Shown: in pieces, positions 1-8,296 of the stretch | Layout of the letters: each line of letters begins with the position of its first letter | Numbering within the stretch: position 1 is the first letter of the stretch | From: Treponema brennaborense DSM 12168 | Lineage (GTDB): Bacteria; Spirochaetota; Spirochaetia; Treponematales; Treponemataceae | Length of the DNA: 64,000 bases | Reading direction: 5' to 3' | Assembly (NCBI RefSeq): GCF_000212415.1 | Contig: NC_015500.1 | Span: 2,108,001-2,172,000, forward strand | Notes under the pieces: generated by a model | Told to the model about the DNA's origin: nothing | Seen by the model: the letters and a program-made list of their open reading frames with translations, nothing else | Database searches by the model: none | Program-made: the position numbers and the translations under genes

Positions 1-2
1 AC

Positions 3-1466
3 AAATTCGGTACCGCGTCGATGGTAACCCGGCTGACCACGGACGTTACCAACACGCAGAACACGTATCAGATGATCATCCGCATCTGCGTACGCGCGCC
101 GGTCATGCTTATCAGCGCGACGATCATGGCGTGTTTTATCAACCTGAAACTCGCATCCCTGTTTTTTATCGTGATTCCGATTTTGGCAATCGGTCTGGTA
201 CTCATCGGAATAAAAGCGTTCCCCCGATTCCGCGAAATGCTCAAAAAATACGACCGTCTCAACAGCGACGTGCAGGAAAACCTGAACGGCATACGCGTCG
301 TCAAATCGTTCGTACGCGAATCATATGAAGAAGACAAATTCCGCAAAACGGCCGACGAAGTCCGTACCGCGCAGGTAAAAGCCGAGCGCATCATCATTTT
401 CGGTATGCCGCTCATGCAGATCATGATGTATGTGTGCATTATCGCCGTGCTCTGGTTCGGCGGCAACATGATAATCGGCGGCACGATGCAGACCGGCGAG
501 CTGATCAGTTTCGTCACGTACATTACGCAGATACTCATGTCGCTCATGATGATTTCAATGATATTCGTCATGCTGGTTCTGTCCAAAGCGTCCATCGGGC
601 GCATTCTTGAAGTACTCGACGAAACTCCCGACATAACGGATCCGCTGCCGGTCAAAGCGGACGCCGGCACGGATGCATCCGCTGCACCGGAAGCGGCCAC
701 GACACCTCAAGCGGCGGATATCGGCGACGGAACCGTCGAATTCCGCGGCGTGTCTTTTTCATACGCTAAAAACGCGGCGCTGCCGGTGCTCGACCGTATC
801 TCTTTGACCATTCCGGCGGGAGTCGTCGCGGGTATTATCGGCGGAACCGGTTCGTCCAAATCGACGCTCGTGCAGATGATTCCGCGGCTGTACGACGCGA
901 CCGCAGGCTCCGTTCTCGTGGGCGGAAAAGACGTCCGCACGCTGCCGCTTGAAAAGCTGCGGAACGCGGTCGCCATGGTGCTGCAAAAGAACGTGCTGTT
1001 TTCGGGCACTATCAGTGAAAATCTCCGCTGGGGCAACGAACGGGCGACCGATGGGCAAATCAAAGCCGCCTGCACCGCAGCCGACGCGGCGGGATTCATA
1101 GAATCGTTTCCCGACGGATACGAAACGGTCCTCGGACAAGGCGGCGTAAACTTGTCGGGCGGACAAAAGCAGCGTCTCTGCATTGCGCGCGCACTGCTCA
1201 AAGAGCCGAAAATACTCATCCTCGACGACAGTACGAGCGCCGTAGACACGGCGACCGACGCCCGCATCAGAAGCGCGCTGCGAAAAAGCCTGCCGCACAC
1301 GACGAAGATCATCATCGCGCAGCGCATTACTTCCGTAAAAGACGCCGACATCATTTTCGTTTTGGACGACGGCCGCCTCGTCGATTCCGGTACGCACGAC
1401 AGTCTGCTGAAATCGTGCAGCATCTACCGCGAAGTATACGAATCTCAGCAGAAAGGAGCGGTCTGA
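3..1466 (+). CDS. ABC exporter, half-transporter with degenerate ATP site (5' end outside window)
   Basis: C-terminal part of a membrane-plus-ATPase half-transporter; the reading frame is open from base 3, so the true start lies upstream. The visible membrane domain begins in a typical ABC-exporter stretch (TASMVTRLTTDVTN) and carries several hydrophobic helices. The ATPase has Walker A GGTGSSKST, signature LSGGQ and Walker B ILILDDSTSAVD. Aspartate replaces the catalytic glutamate, and the H-loop histidine is glutamine (IIIAQRIT). Those changes are the hallmark of the degenerate-site subunit in heterodimeric exporters such as TM287/288 (family knowledge). Its stop overlaps the start of the next gene, which encodes the consensus-site partner. 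The substrate cannot be read from the sequence; lipid or drug export is usual. Confidence 0.93.
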   Translation, partial: KFGTASMVTRLTTDVTNTQNTYQMIIRICVRAPVMLISATIMACFINLKLASLFFIVIPILAIGLVLIGIKAFPRFREMLKKYDRLNSDVQENLNGIRVVKSFVRESYEEDKFRKTADEVRTAQVKAERIIIFGMPLMQIMMYVCIIAVLWFGGNMIIGGTMQTGELISFVTYITQILMSLMMISMIFVMLVLSKASIGRILEVLDETPDITDPLPVKADAGTDASAAPEAATTPQAADIGDGTVEFRGVSFSYAKNAALPVLDRISLTIPAGVVAGIIGGTGSSKSTLVQMIPRLYDATAGSVLVGGKDVRTLPLEKLRNAVAMVLQKNVLFSGTISENLRWGNERATDGQIKAACTAADAAGFIESFPDGYETVLGQGGVNLSGGQKQRLCIARALLKEPKILILDDSTSAVDTATDARIRSALRKSLPHTTKIIIAQRITSVKDADIIFVLDDGRLVDSGTHDSLLKSCSIYREVYESQQKGAV

Positions 1467-3385
1467 TGCCGCCCGTAGGACACGGCCCCCGCGCGGGAGG
1501 CCCCGGAAAAAAACCGCAGCACATCGGGAAAACAGTCGGTCGGCTGTTTTCTTATATGGGTAAATATAAATTATTGCTGATACCGGTCGTTATCTGCGTG
1601 CTGCTCAACTCCGGCGCCATGATCGCCGGAACGTATCTGTTGCGCCCCGCGCTCAACGATTACATCATTCCGCTGATCGGGCAGCAGCATCCCGACTTGA
1701 GCGAGTTTATCGGATTACTGTCCGTTATGGCGCTGATTTTTGCCGCCGGAGCCGTCGCCGGCTACGTGAACAACAGAATCATGCTGACCGTCGCGACGGG
1801 AACGCTGTTCCGCATCAGAACCGAAATGTTCGAGCATATGGAAACGCTGCCGCTCAAATATTTCGACACCAGAACGCACGGCGAAATCATGTCGCTGTAC
1901 ACGAACGACACGGATACGCTGCGCGATATGCTCAGCCAGAGCATTCCGCAAATGCTGTCTTCACTTGTAACCGTCGTCGGCGTGTTCACCATGATGATTC
2001 TGCTCAGTCCGCTGCTGACCGTCGTCGTCGTCGCCATGATAGGCGTCATGCTGCTGTGCATCGCGCAGATCGGCAAACGCAGCGGTTCCGCGTTCCGCGC
2101 CCAACAGCTGAACATCGGCACGGTGAACGGTTATATAGAAGAAATGATCGAAGGGCAGAAAGTAGTCAAAGTGTTCTGCCATGAAGAAAAATCGAAAGCC
2201 GCGTTCGCCCGGCTGAACGACGCACTGCGCGAATCGAGCGCACGGGCAAACTCGCTGGCAAATATCCTGATGCCGCTGATGGGAAATCTGTCGCACGTCA
2301 ATTACGCGCTCACCGCAATGGCCGGCGCGCTGCTCGTTATCGCCGGACGCATGGATATCGGAACGATCGCGTCGTTCCTGCAATACACGCGGTCGTTCTC
2401 ACAGCCGGTTACGCAGATGTCGCAGCAGTTCAACAGCATACTGAACGCGCTTGCGGGCGCGGAACGTATTTTCCGCCTGATAGACGAACGGTCCGAATCG
2501 GATGAAGGCATCTATACGCTCGTGAACGCAGTCGAAGCTCCTGCCGGAGCTTCCGCCGGCGGCCAAGCGCACCTCGTGCAATCGTTCGCACGAACCGGAA
2601 CCTGGGCCTGGAAAGACACGACGGCGCCCGACACCGCGCCGTTCGTCCCGCTCAGGGGCGAAGTCCGGTTCGACGGCGTAACGTTCGGCTATGTAGCGGA
2701 AAAAACCGTACTGCACGACGTGTCTCTGTACGCAAAACCGGGGCAGAAAATAGCGCTCGTCGGTTCAACCGGATCGGGAAAAACGACGATCACGAACCTG
2801 CTGACGCGGTTTTACGACACGCAGGAAGGCAGTATCACGTACGACGGGATTCCGCTTGCCAAGATTAAAAAAGACGCGCTCAGACGATCGCTCGGCATGG
2901 TGCTGCAGGACACGCACCTGTTCACCGGCAGCATCGCGGACAACATCAGATACGGTAATCCGGACGCAAGTATGAAGCAGATACGGGACGCCGCGCACCT
3001 TGCGAACGCGGATTCGTTTATCGCACATCTTGAAAACGGCTACGACACGGTGCTCACGTCCGACGGAATCAACATCAGTCAGGGACAGCGGCAGCTTTTG
3101 GCAATCGCCAGAGCCGCGGTTGCAAACCCGCCGGTGCTGATCCTTGACGAAGCGACCAGTTCCATCGACACGAGAACGGAATCGCTCATAGAAAAAGGCA
3201 TGTCCCGCCTGATGGAAGGCCGCACCGTGTTCGTCATAGCGCACCGGCTTTCAACCATCAGAAACTCGGACGTCATTCTGGTTCTTGAAAACGGCCGTAT
3301 CATCGAACGCGGTTCCCACGACGAACTGATCGCCCGGAAAGGCAGATATTACAACCTGTATACGGGCATGTTCGACTTGGACTGA
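1466..3385 (+). CDS. ABC exporter, consensus-site partner half-transporter
   Basis: 639-residue half-transporter starting at ATG 1466, which overlaps the TGA of the upstream gene (TGATG) and follows a GAAAGGAG ribosome site. Six membrane segments occupy roughly residues 25-330 and the ATPase domain roughly 400-639. Walker A is GSTGSGKTT, Walker B LILDEATSSID has the catalytic Glu, and the H-loop is IAHRLST. The signature is ISQGQ rather than LSGGQ, as expected for the subunit whose signature serves the degenerate site of its partner. The two genes form a translationally coupled heterodimer. An upstream in-frame start at 1415 would lie inside the first gene and lacks a ribosome site. It ends 8 bp from the convergent WYL regulator. 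Confidence 0.94.
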   Translation: MPPVGHGPRAGGPGKKPQHIGKTVGRLFSYMGKYKLLLIPVVICVLLNSGAMIAGTYLLRPALNDYIIPLIGQQHPDLSEFIGLLSVMALIFAAGAVAGYVNNRIMLTVATGTLFRIRTEMFEHMETLPLKYFDTRTHGEIMSLYTNDTDTLRDMLSQSIPQMLSSLVTVVGVFTMMILLSPLLTVVVVAMIGVMLLCIAQIGKRSGSAFRAQQLNIGTVNGYIEEMIEGQKVVKVFCHEEKSKAAFARLNDALRESSARANSLANILMPLMGNLSHVNYALTAMAGALLVIAGRMDIGTIASFLQYTRSFSQPVTQMSQQFNSILNALAGAERIFRLIDERSESDEGIYTLVNAVEAPAGASAGGQAHLVQSFARTGTWAWKDTTAPDTAPFVPLRGEVRFDGVTFGYVAEKTVLHDVSLYAKPGQKIALVGSTGSGKTTITNLLTRFYDTQEGSITYDGIPLAKIKKDALRRSLGMVLQDTHLFTGSIADNIRYGNPDASMKQIRDAAHLANADSFIAHLENGYDTVLTSDGINISQGQRQLLAIARAAVANPPVLILDEATSSIDTRTESLIEKGMSRLMEGRTVFVIAHRLSTIRNSDVILVLENGRIIERGSHDELIARKGRYYNLYTGMFDLD

Positions 3386-3393
3386 TTTGCAGC

Positions 3394-4305
3394 TCAGCCG
3401 TATTTTGCCGCAAGCGTACGCACGATTCCGGCCAACTCGCAGCGGCACTCGGCGGGTTCAATCAGTTCAACGGCAGCTCCGAAACTGAGCAGCCAGCCGA
3501 ACAGCCACTGTTTATCCGTAAAACGGAATCGGAACAGCAGTTTTCCGTCGTCCCGTTCGGTAAAACTCGCCGCACCGTATTCGTCTATCAGCCGCCATTT
3601 CATGCACGGCTCGAATACGGCGCACACGTCCAGCCGTCGTTCGGTGTACCGGTCTTCGGCAGCATCCGCAGCGGGCGGCGGCAGCGGGCGCGGCTTGAAA
3701 AACGATCCGCACGGCGTCAGCTGCTGCATACGGTTCAGTTTGAACATTCTGAAATCGCCGCGCTCAAGACACCAGCCCCACGCGTACCAGGACGACCAGC
3801 GGAACAGCAGCCGATACGGTTCCAGGCGGCGGAAGGTTTCGCCCTTCGGAGAAAAATACGTAAAACTGATATGTTCGCAGTTGCCGACGGCCGCCTGTAT
3901 CAGTTCGATTTTAGGCGCAATCGACGATTTGTACCAAGAAGACAAATCGATGCTGATGTGATTGTTCGAAGCCAATACGTCGGAATTCCCGGCGGAAAGT
4001 TTTTCCATCAACTGCCGATACCGCGCGGAACCGCTTACGCTGTCAAGACTGCGTATTCCGGCCAAAATCGCCTGCATGTCGGACGACGTCAGCAGCGTCC
4101 GGTCCAGGCGGAAGCCGTCCATAATCGAAATCCCGCCGTTCTGCCCCTGCAGCGTTACCAGCGGAATTCCCGAGCGGCAGATATCTTCGATATCGCGCTG
4201 AATGGTTCGGCGCGACACTTCAAATTTGTCCGCCAGATACGGTGCGGTTACTTTATCCTGCTGAAGCAAGACGGATAATATCCCTATCAGGCGGTCGATT
4301 TTCAA
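3394..4305 (-). CDS. WYL-domain transcriptional regulator (HTH + WYL)
   Basis: About 303 residues. The N-terminus is a winged helix of the DeoR/HTH_11 type (VTAPYLADKFEVSRRTIQRDIEDI), followed by a central WYL domain (ISFTYFSPKGETFRRLEPYRLLFRWSSWYAWGWC) and a C-terminal extension. This is the architecture of the YafY family of ligand-sensing DNA-binding regulators. I choose the TTG at 4305, because GGAGAGGAG lies 6 nt upstream; the longer GTG start at 4323 would run through that ribosome site. It is convergent with the ABC exporter. Its own promoter (TATACT at 4426-4431, minus strand) is about 120 bp upstream and feeds a possible 31-codon leader ORF first. Target and ligand are unknown. Confidence 0.88.
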   Translation of the reverse strand: MKIDRLIGILSVLLQQDKVTAPYLADKFEVSRRTIQRDIEDICRSGIPLVTLQGQNGGISIMDGFRLDRTLLTSSDMQAILAGIRSLDSVSGSARYRQLMEKLSAGNSDVLASNNHISIDLSSWYKSSIAPKIELIQAAVGNCEHISFTYFSPKGETFRRLEPYRLLFRWSSWYAWGWCLERGDFRMFKLNRMQQLTPCGSFFKPRPLPPPAADAAEDRYTERRLDVCAVFEPCMKWRLIDEYGAASFTERDDGKLLFRFRFTDKQWLFGWLLSFGAAVELIEPAECRCELAGIVRTLAAKYG

Positions 4306-4323
4306 AACACACTCCTCTCCCAC

Positions 4324-4419
4324 TCAGCACGCAGCCGGTGATTTCATTCGCGTGCGCGTGCAGAAACGGACGGCACACGCGATTCTTAAAGCCGTACTGA
4401 TCCGCGCCGGATGTTTCAT
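4324..4419 (-). CDS. possible 31-residue leader ORF ahead of the WYL regulator
   Basis: ATG at 4419 sits 6 nt after a TATACT box on the minus strand, with no Shine-Dalgarno, so it would be the first codon of a leaderless mRNA. The ORF runs 31 codons and stops 18 nt before the TTG of the WYL regulator. The product is basic with three Cys and no recognisable domain. It may be a leader peptide or simply untranslated leader; the promoter geometry is the only support. Confidence 0.25.
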   Translation of the reverse strand: MKHPARISTALRIACAVRFCTRTRMKSPAAC

Positions 4420-4425
4420 GCGCTC

Positions 4426-4431
4426 AGTATA
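4426..4431 (-). promoter_or_regulatory. -10 box (TATACT) for the WYL regulator transcript
   Basis: TATACT followed by GAGCGC and an ATG. It matches a pattern seen at several other genes in the window, where TATACTGA precedes the start codon by 6-8 nt. Confidence 0.5.
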
Positions 4432-4578
4432 GCACAGTGTGCGGCGGGAACGAAAGAGGGAACGTTTTATTTGCCGGGGATAAAACGACGGCACACCGGC
4501 GCTGCGGAAGATTTACGCGCACCGGATACCGCTCACCCCGTTCAGGAAACCACAAACAGTTTCCGCTTGAGAAACGGG

Positions 4579-4812
4579 AATTTCTTGCTTAAGAAAATAA
4601 ATTCCTTGCTTAAGAAATACTAATTTCTTGCTTAAGAAAATAAATTCCTTGCTTAGGAAATACCAATTTCTTGCTTAAGAAAATAAATTCCTTGCTTAGG
4701 AAATACCAATTTCTTGCTTAAGAAAATAAATTCCTTGCTTAGGAAATACTAATTTCTTGCTTAAGAAATACTAATTTCTTGCTTAAGAAAATAAATTTCT
4801 TGCTTAAGAAAT
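4579..4812. repeat. array of ~11 palindromic repeats, alternating 21 and 22 bp
   Basis: Eleven near-identical units lie head to tail. Type A (21 bp) has core TTTCTTGCTTAAGAAA; type B (22 bp) has TTCCTTGCTTAGGAAA. Starts: 4579 A, 4600 B-like, 4622 A, 4643 B, 4665 A, 4686 B, 4708 A, 4729 B, 4751 A core with B tail, 4773 A, 4794 terminal A. A degenerate copy lies at about 4560-4578. A and B alternate, giving a 43-bp higher-order period. Each unit is an inverted repeat (stem TTTCTT/AAGAAA around GCTT in A; TTCCT/AGGAA in B), so the substitutions in B preserve dyad symmetry. Spacing is close to two helical turns, placing all sites on one DNA face. The array lies about 160 bp upstream of the HTH-superoxide reductase gene and overlaps no convincing gene. 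Confidence 0.95.
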
Positions 4813-4974
4813 TTATTTTCCTGCCGCACAGATTCCGGAATCGCGGACGCACGGAGGTTTGGTATCCGGCGCCGTCTCCGGCACCGGTGCCCGTCTTTCG
4901 AGAGCAACTCTACGGAGCGTTGATTGCATACATCCGCTTCCGATGGTAGTATCGAAGTATGGAGGTCTTGAGAT

Positions 4975-5562
4975 ATGGACTGCAGAAAAACCGGAAACCT
5001 GATAGCACGACTGCGCAAAGAGCGAGGTATGACGCAGAAACAGCTTGCCGACGGTTTGTTCGTGAGCGATAAAGCGGTTTCAAAATGGGAAACCGGCGCC
5101 GGCTGCCCCGACGTTACGCTGCTTTCCGCGCTGTCGCGCATCCTCGGTGTCGATACCGCCGCGCTTTTGAACGGAGACCTTGAACCGAACGATAGGAATG
5201 GAGGCAATATGAAAAAATTATCGTTTTACGTTTGCCCCGACTGCGCGAATATACTGAGCGCAACGGGACAGGCAGAAATTTCGTGCTGCGGCAGAAAACT
5301 GGAGCCGCTTGCACCGCAGGCGGCAGACAAAGCGCACGCAGCCCGTATCGAAAAAAGCGATACGGATTATTACGTTACGTTCAATCACGAAATGTCTAAA
5401 ATGCACTATCTGACGTTCGCCGCATACGTACGCTGGGACAGTCTTACGCTCGTAAAACTGTATCCCGAACAGGAAGCCGCCGTCCGCATTCCGCAGCTGC
5501 CCGGCGGAACGCTGTACGTTGCGTGCAGTACGCACGGTCTTTTTACGCAGCCGCTGCGATAG
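4975..5562 (+). CDS. XRE helix-turn-helix protein fused to desulfoferrodoxin/superoxide reductase domain
   Basis: 195 residues. Residues 1-65 are an XRE-type HTH (TQKQLADGLFVSDKAVSKWETG). Residues 79-195 form a complete desulfoferrodoxin-like module. Its N-terminal part has CxxC...CC (CPDC, then SCC), matching the desulforedoxin-type Fe centre I. The C-terminal part has His at the end of DKAH, then HEMSKMH (two His six apart) and CSTHG (Cys and His three apart), matching the 4-His/1-Cys centre II of superoxide reductases. The usual EKHVP catalytic loop is degenerate (KAHAA), so it may sense rather than reduce superoxide. The start at 4975 follows GGAGG about 10 nt upstream. An internal in-frame ATG at 5209 with its own GGAGG marks exactly the start of a stand-alone reductase. 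It is convergent with the radical SAM gene. Confidence 0.87.
   Translation: MDCRKTGNLIARLRKERGMTQKQLADGLFVSDKAVSKWETGAGCPDVTLLSALSRILGVDTAALLNGDLEPNDRNGGNMKKLSFYVCPDCANILSATGQAEISCCGRKLEPLAPQAADKAHAARIEKSDTDYYVTFNHEMSKMHYLTFAAYVRWDSLTLVKLYPEQEAAVRIPQLPGGTLYVACSTHGLFTQPLR
5200..5211 (+). promoter_or_regulatory. internal ribosome site and ATG inside the HTH-SOR gene
   Basis: GGAGG at 5200-5204 and ATG at 5209, in frame with the larger ORF. The ATG coincides with the canonical first residue of desulfoferrodoxins (MKKLSFYVCPDC). Translation from here would give a 117-residue stand-alone protein with both metal centres in addition to the HTH fusion. The 4-nt spacing is on the short side. Confidence 0.5.
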
Positions 5563-5567
5563 ACGGT

Positions 5568-6440
5568 TCAGGAAAACAAGGACAACTGGCCCGAGGGCCG
5601 TTTTTCTTCAAATCGGTGCAGATACCTGAAGACGGCGTCCGCGTCGGAAACGATGCCGTGCGCCCGACATATTTGATGAAACAGCTTCATCAAAGCGCCG
5701 CTATGCGGACTTGAAAGCACGTACCGGTCTCCGTATTGTCTGACATATCGTTCTTTCAGGCCGGGAAAATGCGCGTCGAGTTTACGGTAAAAATATTCGC
5801 GGTTACCGTCGCGCAGCGTCAATCCCATATCGAAACAGATAACACCGTATACGCCCGCTGCAATGCAGTAATCGAGGATACGCACGATATTTTCTTCGGT
5901 ATCGTTTATAAACGGCAGGATGGGTGTCAGCCACACGACGGTCGGAATACCGCGTGCCTGCAATGCTTTCAGAACTTCAAACCGTCTGCCGGTAACCGCC
6001 ACGTTCGGCTCGATAATCCGGCACAGCGCGTCGTCGGCTGTCGTCAGCGTCAGCTGCACGACGCATTTCGTGCGCGCGTTTATTTTTTCGAGTACGTCGA
6101 GGTCGCGCAGAACCAGATCGCTTTTCGTCTGCACCGCGGCGCCGAATCCGTATTCGGCGATAAGCTCGAGCGCTGCGCGCGTGCGGCCGAGCTGCCGCTC
6201 AAGCGGAAGATACGGATCGCTCATGGAACCGGTACCGATCATGCATTTTTTACGTTTCCGGGCGAGGGCGCGCTCCAAAAGCTCCAGTGCGTTCGACTTC
6301 ACTTCTATATCTTCAAAATCGTGATCGATATGATAGCAGGCGCTGCGCGCGTCGCAGTAAATGCAGCCGTGCAGACAGCCGCGATACAGATTCATACCGT
6401 TTTCAGCCGATAAAATTCCCTTGACCGTAACTTCATGCAT
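5568..6440 (-). CDS. radical SAM protein, spore photoproduct lyase-like (Rv2578c-type) family
   Basis: About 290 residues. The radical SAM cluster motif CxxxCxxC is near the N-terminus (RGCLHGCIYCDARS), preceded by NGMNLYRGC, typical of the SPL-like/Rv2578c radical SAM family. A GTGSMSDPYLPLE segment in the barrel is also characteristic. I favour ATG 6440, 15 nt beyond the upstream chemoreceptor gene's stop; an in-frame ATG at 6500 would overlap that gene. The ribosome site is weak either way. The biochemical function of this family is not settled; members bind an Fe-S cluster and SAM. Confidence 0.87.
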   Translation of the reverse strand: MHEVTVKGILSAENGMNLYRGCLHGCIYCDARSACYHIDHDFEDIEVKSNALELLERALARKRKKCMIGTGSMSDPYLPLERQLGRTRAALELIAEYGFGAAVQTKSDLVLRDLDVLEKINARTKCVVQLTLTTADDALCRIIEPNVAVTGRRFEVLKALQARGIPTVVWLTPILPFINDTEENIVRILDYCIAAGVYGVICFDMGLTLRDGNREYFYRKLDAHFPGLKERYVRQYGDRYVLSSPHSGALMKLFHQICRAHGIVSDADAVFRYLHRFEEKRPSGQLSLFS

Positions 6441-6454
6441 GGCGGAATGTTCGG

Positions 6455-8110
6455 CTACAGTTTGAACTTGCCGGTCAGTTCGTTCAGCGCCTCGACGCAT
6501 TCACCGTTCCGGTTCGATTCACTCGTGATGGAATCGACTGAAGCGCCGATGGTTTCGACCGCGTTCGCAATAATCAGCGCGTTATCCTGCACTTGCCGGG
6601 AAATATCCGTCAGCCGCTGCATCTCTTTCAGTATGGCGGTCGTTCCGCCGTTCATTTCAACGGAACCGTCGCGCACCTGCACCGTGATGTCCTGAATGTT
6701 TTTCAGCGCGGTCAGTACCTGCCGGCTGCCTTCAGACTGTTCTTTGAGCGCCATCGAAATCTGATTGACCAAACCGTTCGACACCGTAACTTCGGACACG
6801 ATTTCATCAAAGACGTTTTCCGCTTTTGCCGAAGCGGCAACGACCGTTTCTATACTGGACACGATGTTCTGCAATTCACCCGCAATCTGCTTCGACTGGG
6901 ACGCCGTTTCTTCCGCCAGTTTGCGAATCTCGTCCGCAACGACTGAAAATCCCGCGCCGGCGTCTCCGGCGTGAGCGGCTTCAATGGCCGCGTTCATGGC
7001 GAGCATGTTCGTCTGACTGGCGATCGCGTCGATCACCGTATTCATCTCGAGCAGCAGCGCCGAACGGCCGGAAACGTCCGCAACGACGGCGCGCATGTCT
7101 TCTATACTGGTTTTTCCGTCCGTAGAAGAATCCTGCAGCCGCTTGAATTTTGCCGAAGCTTTATCGAGATTATTTGAAATCGAATTGATGTTGGACACCA
7201 TCTGAGCGACGGCCGCCGACGATTGAGTTACCGCAGACGACTGATCTTCTATCTGACCGGACAGGCTTTCAATGTTCCGGGCGATCTGCTCAATAGTTGC
7301 CGAAGTTTCCGCTGCGGAAGCTGATTGTTCTTCCGTTTTGAAATTCAGATCGGTAATACTCGTCGAAATCTGCGTCATATCGTTTTTTATTCCCGCCGTT
7401 TTTTCGTTCAAATGGGCGGAAATGTCAGCCATAAGTTCGGATTCCTTCTTTATCTGCACGACCATTGCGTGCAGCGAATCGACGAATTTATTAAAATACC
7501 TACCTACGTCGGAAACTTCGTTGTTTCCCTTTACCGGCATCCGTACGGAAAGGTCGCCGCTGCCTTCGGCAATATCCTTCAGCGACCGGGAAGCTGCCAG
7601 CAGCGGCAGTATGATTCCCCGCCCGATAATGAACGAAGCGGCGAGCACCACGGCTGCGATTACGGCACCGATCAGAACGGTCGTACGGCGCATGGTAAAA
7701 ACCGTAGCGAACAGCGTTTCATCGGGAACGGTGATGTACACGCTGTAATCGGTGTCGACGATATTGTTACGGATAATATGATAGTTTCCGCCCTTATACG
7801 TGTACGACGCTTCCGCCTGACCGTTTTTATCCAGATAGATCAGGATATCCTGCACTTCTTTCGGCAAAGAAAACAGACTCACCAGATTCGCGTCGTTCAT
7901 CGCCGTATCGACATACTTTCCCTCATCGGTGTCGTATTGATAATATGTCATCACCAAATTATTGCCGGACGTAACGATCATTTCCGCCTGCGTGCCGAAC
8001 ACACGCTCGAAATTGGCGAGCAACGGCGTATACACGGCGGCGATTTCCGTCGTTCCGATCGCAAGACCGAGTATAAAAAAAACCAGACCTATTTTCTTCT
8101 GCAGCTTCAT
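6455..8110 (-). CDS. methyl-accepting chemotaxis protein
   Basis: 551 residues. Membrane segment 1 lies at about residues 7-28, a small extracytoplasmic sensor at about 30-140 and membrane segment 2 at about 145-167. A HAMP domain (LPLLAASRSLKDIAEGSGDLSVRMP) and a long coiled-coil signalling domain follow. The kinase-contact hairpin carries the canonical IDAIASQTNMLAMNAAIEAAHAGDAG...VVADEIRKLAEETA sequence. It transmits periplasmic ligand signals to CheA/CheW. The start at 8110 follows GAGG. There is no chemotaxis operon around it, which is usual for stand-alone receptors. The ligand is unknown; the sensor is small and matches no domain I can name with certainty. Confidence 0.96.
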   Translation of the reverse strand: MKLQKKIGLVFFILGLAIGTTEIAAVYTPLLANFERVFGTQAEMIVTSGNNLVMTYYQYDTDEGKYVDTAMNDANLVSLFSLPKEVQDILIYLDKNGQAEASYTYKGGNYHIIRNNIVDTDYSVYITVPDETLFATVFTMRRTTVLIGAVIAAVVLAASFIIGRGIILPLLAASRSLKDIAEGSGDLSVRMPVKGNNEVSDVGRYFNKFVDSLHAMVVQIKKESELMADISAHLNEKTAGIKNDMTQISTSITDLNFKTEEQSASAAETSATIEQIARNIESLSGQIEDQSSAVTQSSAAVAQMVSNINSISNNLDKASAKFKRLQDSSTDGKTSIEDMRAVVADVSGRSALLLEMNTVIDAIASQTNMLAMNAAIEAAHAGDAGAGFSVVADEIRKLAEETASQSKQIAGELQNIVSSIETVVAASAKAENVFDEIVSEVTVSNGLVNQISMALKEQSEGSRQVLTALKNIQDITVQVRDGSVEMNGGTTAILKEMQRLTDISRQVQDNALIIANAVETIGASVDSITSESNRNGECVEALNELTGKFKL

Positions 8111-8296
8111 ATGAAACCTCTAAAAACTAAAGATTTAACTTTTTATCATGCATACAGTAACCTTCATTATAATAACATACTTACCTAAAATTGTATACAA
8201 ATTTATACGGAATGCGGCCGGGAACCGGCAAAAACGGGGATATCTTGCAGCGGTACTGAAAAACGAGATAAACTGGACACTGATAAAGGATATACA

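Noticed and set aside
4579-4812. CRISPR array
   Set aside because: Units abut with no unique spacers, the period is 21/22 bp and there are no cas genes; it is a tandem palindromic repeat.
4579-4812. replication origin with iterons
   Set aside because: No DnaA boxes, initiator gene or plasmid functions nearby; kept only as one possible reading of the array.
4761-5207. 148-codon minus-strand ORF running into the repeat array
   Set aside because: Its last codons are repeat units (FLKQEI), it overlaps the HTH-SOR gene and has no ribosome site.
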